Assembly: GCF_014641555.1 (NCBI RefSeq)
Contig: NZ_BMHY01000003.1
Coordinates: forward strand, 35,012 to 99,011
Reading direction: 5' to 3'
From: Paenibacillus radicis (ex Gao et al. 2016)
GTDB taxonomy: Bacteria; Bacillota; Bacilli; Paenibacillales; Paenibacillaceae
Length of the DNA: 64,000 nucleotides
A program made the position numbers and the translations under genes. A model generated the notes under the pieces. It was not told the origin of the DNA. It saw only the letters and a list, made by a program, of their open reading frames with translations, and made no database searches. Below are positions 44,144 to 52,347 of this stretch, in pieces. Each line of letters opens with the position of its first letter. Position 1 is the first letter of the stretch.

Positions 44144-44941
44144 GTGGCTCAGTCCCCCCTATCGTATGAAACTCAGCCTGTTCCTGTAGAGAATCGCGTA
44201 GCCTCCGTATTTGTCCATGTCACCGATTTAAGACAGTCCGCGGAATGGTATAGCCAATTATTGGGTCTTCCTCTTCGGGAAGAACGATTGGATGGACCCG
44301 TCTACTGGTTCGAGCTGGAAGGCACGCAATTGCTGCTCGACTCCAACGTCAGCAACCGCAGCAATCCGGAATGGCGCGAGGAAATGAAGCCGCGGCTGAT
44401 GCTGGCGACGAATGATATCGACCAAGCTTACCGCTATGTGCAGCAGCTTGGCGAACCGTTCACAGAGCCGGAGCATCATGAGCCCGTGGCATTCTTCACC
44501 TTCCGCGACCCAGAGGGCAACTCGTTAATGGTCTGCCGCAATCTGGCGGATAATGAAGCGACAATCCATCCTTCAGCAGATAGCCCGGTATCGGGCATCG
44601 GAGGCGTTTTCCTCGATGTGAAGGAGATGCCGTCCGCGGCACGCTGGTACTCCAAGCTGTTTGGTCTGCCGCTGGAAGAGACCGGCATGCAGGCGCCGAT
44701 CTATCCGATCCCTGTCAAGGAAGGAGCGGCATTGCTGCTCGATGGAAATCGGCATCAAAATCAGGAAGACTTCACTGAGCTGTTCTATTTCGAGACCGAG
44801 GATTTCGACCGTGCTTTGGCGTTCATTCAGGCGCATGGGATTGAGCTTGCAAGCGAGCCGCAGCACTTCGATGATCTATCCGAGGTTGCGATTCTGGACC
44901 CGGACGGCAACCGGATTGTTATCGCTGCGATGAAGCGTTAG
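44144..44941 (+). CDS. Protein of two VOC (glyoxalase/dioxygenase-fold) domains
   Basis: 265 residues made of two VOC units: residues 15-130 (VASVFVHVTDLRQSAEWYSQLLGLPL ... VAFFTFRDPEGNSLMVC) and 145-262 (GIGGVFLDVKEMPSAARWYSKLFGLPL ... VAILDPDGNRIVIA). The metal ligands expected of glyoxalase I or extradiol dioxygenases are not all evident, so the role is open: resistance, isomerase or dioxygenase. GTG start with AAAGGAG upstream. A palindrome lies in the promoter region and a shared terminator follows. Confidence 0.85.
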   Translation: MAQSPLSYETQPVPVENRVASVFVHVTDLRQSAEWYSQLLGLPLREERLDGPVYWFELEGTQLLLDSNVSNRSNPEWREEMKPRLMLATNDIDQAYRYVQQLGEPFTEPEHHEPVAFFTFRDPEGNSLMVCRNLADNEATIHPSADSPVSGIGGVFLDVKEMPSAARWYSKLFGLPLEETGMQAPIYPIPVKEGAALLLDGNRHQNQEDFTELFYFETEDFDRALAFIQAHGIELASEPQHFDDLSEVAILDPDGNRIVIAAMKR

Positions 44942-44943
44942 AT

Positions 44944-44989
44944 AAGAGAACCCCCGCTCTGGCTGCTGCCGGAAGGCGGGGGTTCTCTT
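44944..44989. terminator. Strong bidirectional terminator
   Basis: Perfect 14-bp stem AAGAGAACCCCCGC/GCGGGGGTTCTCTT between two convergent genes, loop 18 nt. Confidence 0.85.
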
Positions 44990-44990
44990 G

Positions 44991-45335
44991 TTATGTTAAA
45001 GTTGCTGCAGCCTGGCGGAGCAGTGAGGATAGCAGTTCGAAATCGACCTGCTGATCCTTACGCAGCTTCATCGTCTTTCGCTCAGGAGGGCCGTCGAACA
45101 ACCCTTCCGGTACCTTCAGGCTGCTCGTATTAAAAATCGTAAAGCTAACCGCCTCCTTAGAGGTCGAAATAACGGCCGCATATTTGCCGTCATTCAGAAA
45201 ATGAGGCTTTTTATACTGCATACGTTCCTGGAAATCGGGGATCGTCTCATGGACCGTTGCCCGCAGGCGGCTGCATAACTCAGCTTGCCAAGGTTCCTTA
45301 ACCGCATTAATAAAGTCTGTTACATCCTGATTCAT
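44991..45335 (-). CDS. DUF1801-domain protein (YdhG-like)
   Basis: 114 residues. Starts MNQDVTDFINAVKEPWQAELCSRLRATVHETIPDFQERM, then YKKPHFLNDGKYAAVI, both typical of the DUF1801 fold found in iron-chaperone-like YdhG/frataxin-like proteins. AGGAGA precedes the ATG. 46 bp downstream of a VOC gene that is driven by an ECF42-type promoter, so it probably belongs to the same transcript and regulon. DUF1801 and VOC proteins are frequent companions of ECF sigma factors (established in general terms). Confidence 0.85.
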   Translation of the reverse strand: MNQDVTDFINAVKEPWQAELCSRLRATVHETIPDFQERMQYKKPHFLNDGKYAAVISTSKEAVSFTIFNTSSLKVPEGLFDGPPERKTMKLRKDQQVDFELLSSLLRQAAATLT

Positions 45336-45380
45336 AAACTGTTTCTCCTTTTCTATACCTGTATGTTTATTGGTTGATTG

Positions 45381-45776
45381 CTACTGCTTAACGATTTGCC
45401 ATGTAACGCCGAATTTGTCCACAACCTCGCCATAATACGCTCCCCAAGGCTGGAGCTCGAACGGGTATTTGAAGCTGCCGCCTTCTCCGAGGTTCGTATA
45501 AGCGGTCCGCGCCTCAGGCTCATTATCGTAGGTCAACGACAGATTCAAGCTCCCCGTAAAAGAGACGGGGCCAAACGCATCGCTCATAAATATGCTGTTA
45601 TTGCCCGCCGCCGTCATGCTCAAATGCATCACTTTTTCCTTAATGGCTTCCGGTGTACCCGGTATTTGACCATGCGTAGCCACAGACAAGACTTCTCCGC
45701 CCAGCGCCTCCTTATAAAACGCAGCCTGTACTCTAGCATCCTCCGATAAAATATACGGTGTAAGTTGTGCTCCCAT
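45381..45776 (-). CDS. PhnB-like VOC protein
   Basis: 131 residues from the ATG at 45776, chosen because AAAGG lies 9 nt upstream; longer frames have no ribosome site. QLTPYILSEDARVQAAFYKEALGGEV, PEAIKEKVMHLSMTA, FMSDAFGP and GGSFKYPFELQPWGAYYGEVVDKFGVTWQIV match the PhnB/3-demethylubiquinone-like VOC group of unknown substrate. Its promoter matches that of the ECF42 operon exactly in spacing. Confidence 0.9.
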   Translation of the reverse strand: MGAQLTPYILSEDARVQAAFYKEALGGEVLSVATHGQIPGTPEAIKEKVMHLSMTAAGNNSIFMSDAFGPVSFTGSLNLSLTYDNEPEARTAYTNLGEGGSFKYPFELQPWGAYYGEVVDKFGVTWQIVKQ

Positions 45777-45843
45777 GTTCATCAACCTTTCAATTTTAGT
45801 AGTAGTAGACGCATGCTGCGCGATTCTAAAAACCGCCCGTTCA

Positions 45844-45889
45844 TTTCCGCCTCTATTCATACGACGAACGGGATCAGCCTAAATCGACA
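45844..45889 (-). promoter_or_regulatory. ECF42-type promoter P1 (PhnB-like gene)
   Basis: Minus strand TGTCGA (45889-45884), 17-nt spacer, CGTCGTA (45866-45860), then a conserved GCGGAAAT (about 45850-45843). Same elements as at 46224 and 52362. Confidence 0.8.
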
Positions 45890-45907
45890 GCTGCTGAAAA
45901 AAACTTT

Positions 45908-46162
45908 TTAACTTTTTTTGAGCATGTCGATATGATCGCGAAGATCACTCTCGAGCCCTAGCGATTCCACTGGCTGGACAGCTGTTTTCCCCTCAGCCGC
46001 CGGCATGCTTTCACTGTCTCCGCTCTGGTGCGGTGTACTCTCACAAGCATGGTTCGGATTCAACTCACTTACACATCCTCTGCTTGAATTCGGGATATGC
46101 CCCTCACTTTTCAACCGTTCCGCAAGATGCCGGTCATCCTTCATCTTGAACCTATTACGCAA
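45908..46162 (-). CDS. 84-residue protein of unknown function, likely ECF42 target
   Basis: Hydrophilic protein rich in Glu, Ser, Asn and Pro, without membrane segment. The N-terminus MRNRFKMKDDRHLAERLKSEGHIP is basic; the middle is low in hydrophobic residues with two Cys; the end ESDLRDHIDMLKKS looks helical. I do not recognise a family. The start is TTG, decided by an AAGGAGG 8-10 nt upstream, as good a ribosome site as any in the window. A promoter equal to that of the ECF42 operon lies 62 bp upstream. These two signs argue for a true gene. Confidence 0.65.
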   Translation of the reverse strand: MRNRFKMKDDRHLAERLKSEGHIPNSSRGCVSELNPNHACESTPHQSGDSESMPAAEGKTAVQPVESLGLESDLRDHIDMLKKS

Positions 46163-46215
46163 TCGACCATCCCCTCCTTCTCAGGGCGCAAAGAAGACTC
46201 CATATCATTTCCGCC

Positions 46216-46253
46216 GCTAATGTTACGACGAATGAATGGAGCCGCAATCGACA
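46216..46253 (-). promoter_or_regulatory. ECF42-type promoter P2 (84-residue protein gene)
   Basis: Minus strand TGTCGA (46253-46248), 17-nt spacer, CGTCGTA (46230-46224), followed by GGCGGAAAT near the expected start of transcription. Confidence 0.8.
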
Positions 46254-46319
46254 GCAACATAAAAAACTGCAAATGCATACAGCATCCGCAGCCTCCATCG
46301 GGCAGGAGAAGAGTAGTTA

Positions 46320-46518
46320 AGGAAACAAAATGTAAAAGTACATTTTGATAAGCCTCAAAAGGTCCAAAAACGCCTTCAAAATGCAAAAATACATTTGAAA
46401 TCGGAAATATTGTTCAAATTGATCCGTTCTAGGCCGATCCACCTGCACTTTTGCATTTTGATGCGATAAATCGCCGATATAACGGCTAACAAAATGTACT
46501 TTTACATTTTGGCTCGTT
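46320..46518 (-). repeat. Dispersed about 190-bp intergenic repeat, copy 2 (inverted to copy 1)
   Basis: In minus orientation it aligns end to end with 6647-6832: boxes CAAAATGTAAAAGTACATTTTG, ATATCGGCGATTTATCGCATC, CAAAATGCAAAAGTGCAGGT, GGATCGG, TTTTTGCATTTTGA and CAAAATGTACTTTTACATTT come in the same order and spacing. Both outer boxes are themselves palindromic. The remaining part of the 46163-46757 gap holds promoter P2, about 180 bp without recognisable content (46519-46699), and a terminator. Confidence 0.8.
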
Positions 46519-46699
46519 GAGTTTCTGCGTCTAGAGAACCCAGGGCTTGGTACAAGCCAAGTGTGCAAACTAGCAGGCGAGACAGTTGCAACGAATCAGG
46601 TACGTAACACATGTGGAGCCTGGTGAGGCCGAGCAACAAACCTCCGCTAGGAATACTAGCGATAACCTGCAATGCAGATAACCCGATATCGCATTACAT

Positions 46700-46729
46700 A
46701 AAAAAAGCTGTCGAGATTTTCTCGACAGC
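46700..46729 (-). terminator. Terminator of the sugar isomerase gene
   Basis: GCTGTCGAG (46707-46715) pairs perfectly with CTCGACAGC (46721-46729); on the minus strand it runs into seven T. Confidence 0.88.
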
Positions 46730-46757
46730 CTTTCTTCAAACCCATACCGTAAACTGC

Positions 46758-47603
46758 TTAAACGTTCTGGAGCGTTGCAAACGCCCGGTCAAAGCCAGCC
46801 TTTGACCGCTCGAACGCCGCTTCCGTCGTTGCCGGAGCATCGGCATCTTGCGGCATCAGCACCTCTTGCGCAACGATGCCTGTATAGCCGATTTTTTGCA
46901 AGCTGCTCAAAAAGCCGCTCAAATCAATAACGCCCTCGCCCGGATAGAGCCGCTCATGATCGATCACTTGTTCAACCGGCAGCGGTTTGGCATCGTTCAG
47001 ATGCACATAAACGATTTGATCCGCCGTCAATTTCTCCAGATCACCTGTCGTCAGACCGTTTGTATACCAATGATAGGAATCCATCAGCAAGCCAACGTTT
47101 GGTCTGCCAATCGCTGCAGCTAGCGCCAGTGTATCCTCCATCGTATGAATGAACGGATAGCGGAAGGCTGTCCGCCAATGATGCGGTCCAACGAATTCAA
47201 GCGCCAGCTTCAATCCGTGTTCGCCAATAATATCGGCGCATTGCCGGAGCCGGTTTACGGCTTGTACCGCCAGCACCGCAGGCGAATTGTCCGTTGAAGG
47301 CAATATATACGTGGTGCAGGTGTCGCCACCCAGTAGAGCAGCCGCTTTCGCACGGCGGCCAAGCTGTTCAAGCCCTGCCTGGAAGTCCTCCTCGCTGTTT
47401 CGCCAATCCAGACCCAAATCGATAGCGCCCAAGGTAATTCCGTGTTCTTGCAGTAAACCTCTGGCTCCATCTAATCCTTCTGACTTGATCAAACCTTCGG
47501 CATCAAGCTCCACCGCTTGAAAGCCATATTTCGAAGCAAGCTCCAGCAGCCGCTTATCGTCGCCAACATCACAGAGACCTGCACGGGTTAATCCTTTTAG
47601 CAT
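46758..47603 (-). CDS. Sugar phosphate isomerase/epimerase-like TIM-barrel protein
   Basis: AP-endonuclease-2/xylose-isomerase-like barrel. Visible parts are YGFQAVELDAEGL, LALEFVGPHHWRTAF, NVGLLMDSYHWYTNG, IVYVHLNDAKPLPVE, GVIDLSGFLSSLQKIGYTGIVAQEV; the Glu, Asp, His and Glu residues in these make the metal site. I chose the ATG at 47603 (GGGGATG 6 nt upstream); ATG 47612 or TTG 47648 are alternatives. Follows the zinc dehydrogenase gene, so the two form an operon for an unknown polyol or sugar acid. Confidence 0.85.
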   Translation of the reverse strand: MLKGLTRAGLCDVGDDKRLLELASKYGFQAVELDAEGLIKSEGLDGARGLLQEHGITLGAIDLGLDWRNSEEDFQAGLEQLGRRAKAAALLGGDTCTTYILPSTDNSPAVLAVQAVNRLRQCADIIGEHGLKLALEFVGPHHWRTAFRYPFIHTMEDTLALAAAIGRPNVGLLMDSYHWYTNGLTTGDLEKLTADQIVYVHLNDAKPLPVEQVIDHERLYPGEGVIDLSGFLSSLQKIGYTGIVAQEVLMPQDADAPATTEAAFERSKAGFDRAFATLQNV

Positions 47604-47638
47604 CCTTTTCATCCCCATCTGTATATGAATAGAATTGA

Positions 47639-48646
47639 TTAAGACCAATCGAATAGAACGCCGGAGTAATGCTCCTTGTCGTTGCGCAGCCCCTCATAAG
47701 CGGATGCCGCATCCTCTGGCTTCAACACATGGCTGATCAGCGGTTCGATGCTCAGCTTTTTGTCCGCCATCAATCCAAATACGATCTTCGAATTGCGCTC
47801 TAGTGAATGCTTAACAAATCCGTCTCTGCCAACCGGGTAACGCCATTCATGCGCCCCTTTAAACGTGATGCTGCCGTAATTCGCCAAATGAACATAATTG
47901 AATACTTCAGTCACATTCGCCTGATATTCGCCACGCGGACTGCCCAGGAAAATAAGCTCGCCGAACTTGGCGATGAGCGGCAAATTATCAATGGCTGCTT
48001 TCGGTACGCCCGTCGCCTCGATCAAGGTCGATACGCCTTCGCCGCCAGTCAGCTTCAAAATCTCTTCACGGACATTGGTCTGTCCCCCATGCAAAGCTGC
48101 GCGGATTCCCGTCTTTTCCGCCAATTTCAGCCGCTGCTCGGACAAGTCGATTCCGAATACATTCGCTCCCTGCAGCGTCGCCAGCTGCGAAGCCATATTG
48201 CCGATTAAGCCAAGACCTGTAACGGCCACGTTGTCGCCCAATTCAATTTGCGATACCCGTGTCGAGGTAAAGGCGACCGTTGCCATCCGTGTGAAAGGAA
48301 CCCAAGCGAGCGGAATATTGTGAGGCGCTTTCAAAAACAAATCCCTCGTCGAAACGATTTGATAAGCTGAATGATCGCCATAATGGAATACCAAGTCACC
48401 CGCGCTAAATTCAGTAACACTTTTGCCTACTTCAACAATTTCACTTACCGCAGAATAGCCAGGTACGCCCGGCATGCCGAACCATCCCTCGTTGCCAGAC
48501 AGGCAGGCAAGCTCCGTTCCGGGGCTGATAAGCGTATATCTTTTTTTCACCAAAGCATCATGTTCTCCAATATTGGCTGTAGAAATGGATGTGTCTTGCA
48601 ATTCAACCTGCCATGGCGCCGTAAATACGATCTGTTTGTTTTCCAT
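47639..48646 (-). CDS. Zinc-type (MDR) dehydrogenase
   Basis: Medium-chain dehydrogenase/reductase of 335 residues. GroES-like N-terminal domain with TLISPGTELACLSG and PGVPGYSAVSEIVEVG, then the Rossmann site VAVTGLGLIGNMASQLATLQGANVFGID. The catalytic zinc Cys of classic alcohol dehydrogenases is not evident (ISPGTEL replaces the usual CGTD region), as in sugar-metabolism MDRs of the bacteriochlorophyllide/threonine-like branch. GAGGAG precedes the ATG. First gene of the pair with the TIM-barrel isomerase; follows the AraC gene by 18 bp, so all three may share a transcript. Confidence 0.85.
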   Translation of the reverse strand: MENKQIVFTAPWQVELQDTSISTANIGEHDALVKKRYTLISPGTELACLSGNEGWFGMPGVPGYSAVSEIVEVGKSVTEFSAGDLVFHYGDHSAYQIVSTRDLFLKAPHNIPLAWVPFTRMATVAFTSTRVSQIELGDNVAVTGLGLIGNMASQLATLQGANVFGIDLSEQRLKLAEKTGIRAALHGGQTNVREEILKLTGGEGVSTLIEATGVPKAAIDNLPLIAKFGELIFLGSPRGEYQANVTEVFNYVHLANYGSITFKGAHEWRYPVGRDGFVKHSLERNSKIVFGLMADKKLSIEPLISHVLKPEDAASAYEGLRNDKEHYSGVLFDWS

Positions 48647-48664
48647 TATGAAATGCTCCTCTTC

Positions 48665-49549
48665 TTAACCATCCTTGCGGACCGTCGAATGGGCAGCGTA
48701 AAACTGGCTGGGCGTAATCCCCACAGTCGCCTTAAACGATCGGCTGAACAAATGAATGCTGGAGAAGCCAACCTCCTCCGCAATTACCGTGATCGTCTTG
48801 TGCCCTTCCATAATTTTCGCCTTCGCCTGTTCGATCCGCACATGGGTAATATATTTTTGAATCGTAATTTGCAATTGTTCCTTGAATAAAAAAGATAAAT
48901 GATTCGTCGAGACACCTGCGTGTCCGCTGATCGTAGCATTGTCGAGACCCGAATCGGCATACCGCTCATGAATGTAGGAGATTGCTCTCTCGAGCACGCC
49001 CCATCCTTTGGTCAGTTTGCCCTCCTGCTCGTTGCGTCCGGTTTGGCCTTTGAGAAAAAAATATAAAAGCTCAATGACGATCGCTTTAGTCGCTAAATCG
49101 CGGTTCGCCTTCTCATCCAGAAACACCTTTTGCATAAGCAAAAATCTTCGTTTCACATCCATCCGATCCGCCGTCCGCAAGTGTGTGACCGGAAAAACGT
49201 TCGCCAGCGCCTGTTCCCTCTCGGGAATCTGCTTCGTCAGCTCATTGATCAGACCCGTTTCCTTCCACCCGCTCCGGACCCCATCGTAGAAAAGATCGAA
49301 ATGGACGATGTATTGAATAAGCGGAACATCCGACGTTGTTCGAATAATATGCGGAAGCAGCGGGGGCATCAGAAAGAGATCGCCCTCTTTGGCCTGATAT
49401 TTGACCCCGTTTAATATAAAATCGGCTTCGCCTTGCTCGATATAGGTAAAGACATGGTCAAAGTCAATCCACTCGCCAGCAAGCGAGGATGATTTTACGA
49501 TTTTAACGACTCTCACAAAAGGGGAAATAGCATTCAACCAGGCTTCCAT
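48665..49549 (-). CDS. AraC-family regulator with cupin sensor domain
   Basis: N-terminal cupin part (WIDFDHVFTYIEQGEADFILNGVKYQAKEGDLFLMPPLLPHII, about residues 30-80) and C-terminal two-HTH AraC domain (HAGVSTNHLSFLFKEQLQITIQKYI; ITVIAEEVGFSSIHLFSRSFKATVGITPSQF). 294 residues from the ATG at 49549, chosen because GGAGG lies 8 nt before it; the ATG five codons earlier has none. Probable local activator of the dehydrogenase-isomerase genes after it. Confidence 0.9.
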   Translation of the reverse strand: MEAWLNAISPFVRVVKIVKSSSLAGEWIDFDHVFTYIEQGEADFILNGVKYQAKEGDLFLMPPLLPHIIRTTSDVPLIQYIVHFDLFYDGVRSGWKETGLINELTKQIPEREQALANVFPVTHLRTADRMDVKRRFLLMQKVFLDEKANRDLATKAIVIELLYFFLKGQTGRNEQEGKLTKGWGVLERAISYIHERYADSGLDNATISGHAGVSTNHLSFLFKEQLQITIQKYITHVRIEQAKAKIMEGHKTITVIAEEVGFSSIHLFSRSFKATVGITPSQFYAAHSTVRKDG

Positions 49550-49642
49550 CCGTCGTTCCTCCATGCCGTTTAGATTATGCTCTTACTATAATCCATTCTC
49601 TGCATCGATCACAGCCCCGAAGCTCGGCCCTTCCATTCCTCC

Positions 49643-50491
49643 TTATCCCCTAACCGGTATACCCAATCTCTGCTCCACGAAATCTCTGCAAATCTCCAAG
49701 CTCCGGTAAGGCGTGCTAGTCGACCGGTCGATCTCAACCGTCAGCCAGCCGTCATATTGAATTTCGTTCAAAGCTTCGATAATAGGATCGAAATCGATTT
49801 TCCCGAGGCCAAGCTCGCAGAATACCGGCACATCATTTCCTTCCATTAACGGGAAGTCTGCCGCTACCGCGCCGTCCTTCGTTACATCCTTGAGATGCAC
49901 GTAGGCAACTCTTTCACTGTAGCGCCGGATCAGTTCGGCGGGATTCATCCCCGCTCCCGTCAGTTGAGCTGTATCCGGCGCGAAAAAGACAGCATCAGAA
50001 TTGCATAGCTCCATGATGGCATCGACTTCATTCTCATCCTGTATTTCTGTCCATAGATGCGGATGAAGACAAGCTTTAATGCCAAGCTCCAGCGTTCGTT
50101 CCGCCGTCTCAGCAATTGTTGCAGCGGCAACCTTGAGCTCCTCCAGAGTGGCAGGCCCTTTACGGGAACCAGGACCCAGCACTACATGTCCAGCTCCGCA
50201 TTGTTTCAGTATTCGGGACAGCCGAACATTGTAATCTACAATATCCTGACGTTTCGACGGATCGGCAAATCGGCTGTCTCCCGGTACGCCTCCGTAAAGC
50301 GCTGTCAATTCCAAACTGTACTTCGCCAGCAATTCCTTAAACTCGCCGATATTATGTTCATATTGCAGCGCAAAGTGAGGCCATGGCTCGATTGCCCGAT
50401 AACCGATTCTGGAAGCCTCTTCTATGGCTTGCAGATGGTTATCGCCCCAGGTAATGGCGTGTACCGCTACTTTCCCTCTAAATGCGTTCAA
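49643..50491 (-). CDS. Sugar phosphate isomerase/epimerase-like TIM-barrel protein (IolE/IolI-like)
   Basis: 282 residues. Starts with FRGKVAVHAITWGDNHLQAIEEASRIGYRAIEPWPHFA; metal and substrate residues fall in KACLHPHLWTEIQDENEVD, VFFAPDTAQLTGAGMNP, VAYVHLKDVTKDG and YDGWLTVEIDRS, the order known from inosose dehydratase and hydroxypyruvate-isomerase-like enzymes. TTG start, decided by GGAGGTGA. Upstream of the AraC gene in the same direction. With the other isomerase, dehydrogenase and Gfo/Idh/MocA enzyme it suggests inositol-like or rare-sugar catabolism (inference). Confidence 0.85.
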   Translation of the reverse strand: MNAFRGKVAVHAITWGDNHLQAIEEASRIGYRAIEPWPHFALQYEHNIGEFKELLAKYSLELTALYGGVPGDSRFADPSKRQDIVDYNVRLSRILKQCGAGHVVLGPGSRKGPATLEELKVAAATIAETAERTLELGIKACLHPHLWTEIQDENEVDAIMELCNSDAVFFAPDTAQLTGAGMNPAELIRRYSERVAYVHLKDVTKDGAVAADFPLMEGNDVPVFCELGLGKIDFDPIIEALNEIQYDGWLTVEIDRSTSTPYRSLEICRDFVEQRLGIPVRG

Positions 50492-50514
50492 CTGGCTTCA
50501 CCTCCGCAGTAAAA

Positions 50515-50559
50515 TAAAAAAATCCGGATATAACCCGATTATAGGGGTTGTATCCGGAT
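50515..50559 (-). terminator. Terminator of the ECF42 operon
   Basis: ATCCGGATA (50522-50530) pairs with TATCCGGAT (50551-50559), plus an AACCC/GGGTT inner stem; the minus strand exits into TTTTTTTATTTT. Confidence 0.88.
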
Positions 50560-50601
50560 GTAATCTTTAGCTTAAACCATTACTTTTTGTCCATAACACC
50601 G

Positions 50602-51861
50602 CTAAGTGCCATCTGTACCCAAATCAGCTGCACGCTGAAGCAATAATTCACGCTCAGGTACATTGCGTGCTAGTGATGCGGCGCGTTCAAATTCGCTGCG
50701 TGCTTCTTCCATACGGCCCAGCTTGACGAGTAAATCACCACGTACGCTGGGCAGTAAATGATAATCTTGAAGCGCCGATTCCGAAGCCAGCGCATCGACC
50801 AATTGAAGACCAAATGCCGGACCAAAAGCCATTGCGATGGCTACCGCACGGTTCAACTCCACAATCGGCGACGGCATGACGCGGGATAACGCCTCATACA
50901 GGGCTGCTATGCGCGCCCAATCGGTCTCTTGTGCGGTACGCGCCTCTGCGTGGCAGGCGGCAATTGCGGCCTGAAGCGCATAGGGACCGAGCGGACGGCC
51001 CTGCCTGCGTGCCCGCTCAAGCGCAGTTAAACCGCGGCGAATAAGCAGTTGATCCCATAGCGCACGATTCTGATCCATCAGCAGAATCAGTTCACCGCTT
51101 CCGCTGACCCGCGCCTTAAACCGGGAGGATTGAATCTCCATCAATGCGACCAGCCCGTGCACCTCCGGCTCCCCGGGTGCGATCTCCGCCAAAATCCGGC
51201 CGAGCCGCAGCGCCTCCTGACAGAGGAGCGGCCGTATCCAGCTGCTGCCCGATGATGCGGCATATCCCTCATTAAACATCAGATAGACAACCTCCAGCAC
51301 CGAAGACAGCCGCTCGGCAAGCTCCACGCCTTCGGGTGCTTCAAAGGGAACCTTCCCCGCGCTCAGCGTCCGCTTCGCCCGCACGATCCGCTGCGCAATC
51401 GTAGACTCCGCCACGAGATAAGCCTGAGCGATTTCTTCAATCGTTAGCCCGCCTAGCAGCCGAAGTGTCAGCGCCACCCGTGCTTCTTGCGACAGACTAG
51501 GGTGGCAAGTCGTGAATATTAACCTCAGCAGATCATCGCCAATCCCGCCATCAAGCGCGTTCTCCACATCTTGCACGGTGTACAGCTCAGCCCCCCGGCC
51601 ATACTCTTCATATTTCTGGTCACGCAGCTTATTCCGGCGAAGCAGATCGATTGCCCGCCGTTTCGCTGTCGTCATGAGCCAGGCACCGGGATTATCGGGA
51701 ATGCCGCTCTCCGGCCATCGCTCTAAAGCGGTGACCAACGCGTCATGCGCCAAATCTTCCGCAAGGCCAACATCGCGTACGATACGCGCCAGCCCGGCAA
51801 TTAAGCGGGCCGACTCGATACGCCAGATCGCGTCTATCCTTTCCGCGGCAGCCGTCCTCAT
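50602..51861 (-). CDS. ECF sigma factor of group ECF42 with C-terminal TPR-like domain
   Basis: RNA polymerase sigma factor, 419 residues, much longer than ordinary ECF factors (about 180-200). Sigma-2 at residues 20-85 (VGLAEDLAHDALVTALERWPESGIPDNPGAWLMTTAKRRAIDLLRR), then DDLLRLIFTTCHPSLSQEARVALTLRLLGGLTIEEIAQAYLVAESTIAQRIVRAKRTL for sigma-4, and a 240-residue helical C-terminal extension (FNEGYAASSG, ELNRAVAIAMAFGPAFGL, LLPSVRGDLLVKLGRMEEARSEFERAA). This is the ECF42 build. It overlaps the YCII/DGPF gene by 4 bp, the partner conserved for ECF42. No anti-sigma gene is present; activity is thought to depend on the extension. Three matching promoters in the window suggest autoregulation and at least two more targets. 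Confidence 0.95.
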   Translation of the reverse strand: MRTAAAERIDAIWRIESARLIAGLARIVRDVGLAEDLAHDALVTALERWPESGIPDNPGAWLMTTAKRRAIDLLRRNKLRDQKYEEYGRGAELYTVQDVENALDGGIGDDLLRLIFTTCHPSLSQEARVALTLRLLGGLTIEEIAQAYLVAESTIAQRIVRAKRTLSAGKVPFEAPEGVELAERLSSVLEVVYLMFNEGYAASSGSSWIRPLLCQEALRLGRILAEIAPGEPEVHGLVALMEIQSSRFKARVSGSGELILLMDQNRALWDQLLIRRGLTALERARRQGRPLGPYALQAAIAACHAEARTAQETDWARIAALYEALSRVMPSPIVELNRAVAIAMAFGPAFGLQLVDALASESALQDYHLLPSVRGDLLVKLGRMEEARSEFERAASLARNVPERELLLQRAADLGTDGT

Positions 51862-52292
51862 CCGTTGTTAATCTGCTCCAATTGCTCCCGCAACGCGGCT
51901 TCCTTGGCCTTCGTCTCCGGATTGCCCGACAGATCCATCGGATCAAATACTTGACGGAGCTCAATCTGGCCTGCTCCATGACCATGCGGATCGGGCATGC
52001 GCATCGCCCATTCAATAGCTTCCTCCCGCGATTTCACCTCGATGAGCGTGTAGCCTGCAATGATTTCCTTCACCTCGGTGAACGGTCCGTCCGTAATTTT
52101 AGGCTTTCCTCCGGGCTCCGGGTAAGAGATGCGAATCGCATTCGAGCTGGCCATCAAGCCGTCCGCCGCAAGCAGCACGCCGGCTTTGACTAGCTCCTCA
52201 TTGTAGCGCTGCATGGCCTCTACAAGTTCTTGGCTCGGCATAACGCCCGCTTCCGTATCCTCTGTCGCTTTTACAATCATCATAAACCGCAT
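51858..52292 (-). CDS. YCII-related DGPF-domain protein
   Basis: 144 residues, ferredoxin-like YCII fold. MRFMMIVKATEDTEAG start, ITDGPFTEVKEIIAGYTLIEVKSREEAIEWAMRMP holds the DGPF motif, and a C-terminal VELRQVFDPMDL-like end (IELRQVFDP). GGGAGG precedes the ATG; longer frames upstream have no ribosome site and run over the promoter. Shares an ATGA overlap with the sigma factor. DGPF proteins are the standard ECF42 companions; their biochemical job is not known, though some YCII proteins are hydrolases or dehalogenases. Confidence 0.93.
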   Translation of the reverse strand: MRFMMIVKATEDTEAGVMPSQELVEAMQRYNEELVKAGVLLAADGLMASSNAIRISYPEPGGKPKITDGPFTEVKEIIAGYTLIEVKSREEAIEWAMRMPDPHGHGAGQIELRQVFDPMDLSGNPETKAKEAALREQLEQINNG

Positions 52293-52347
52293 ATTCGTTT
52301 CCTCCCAGTTATGGCCGATTACTATTAATGCTATTAAGGCCCCATAT

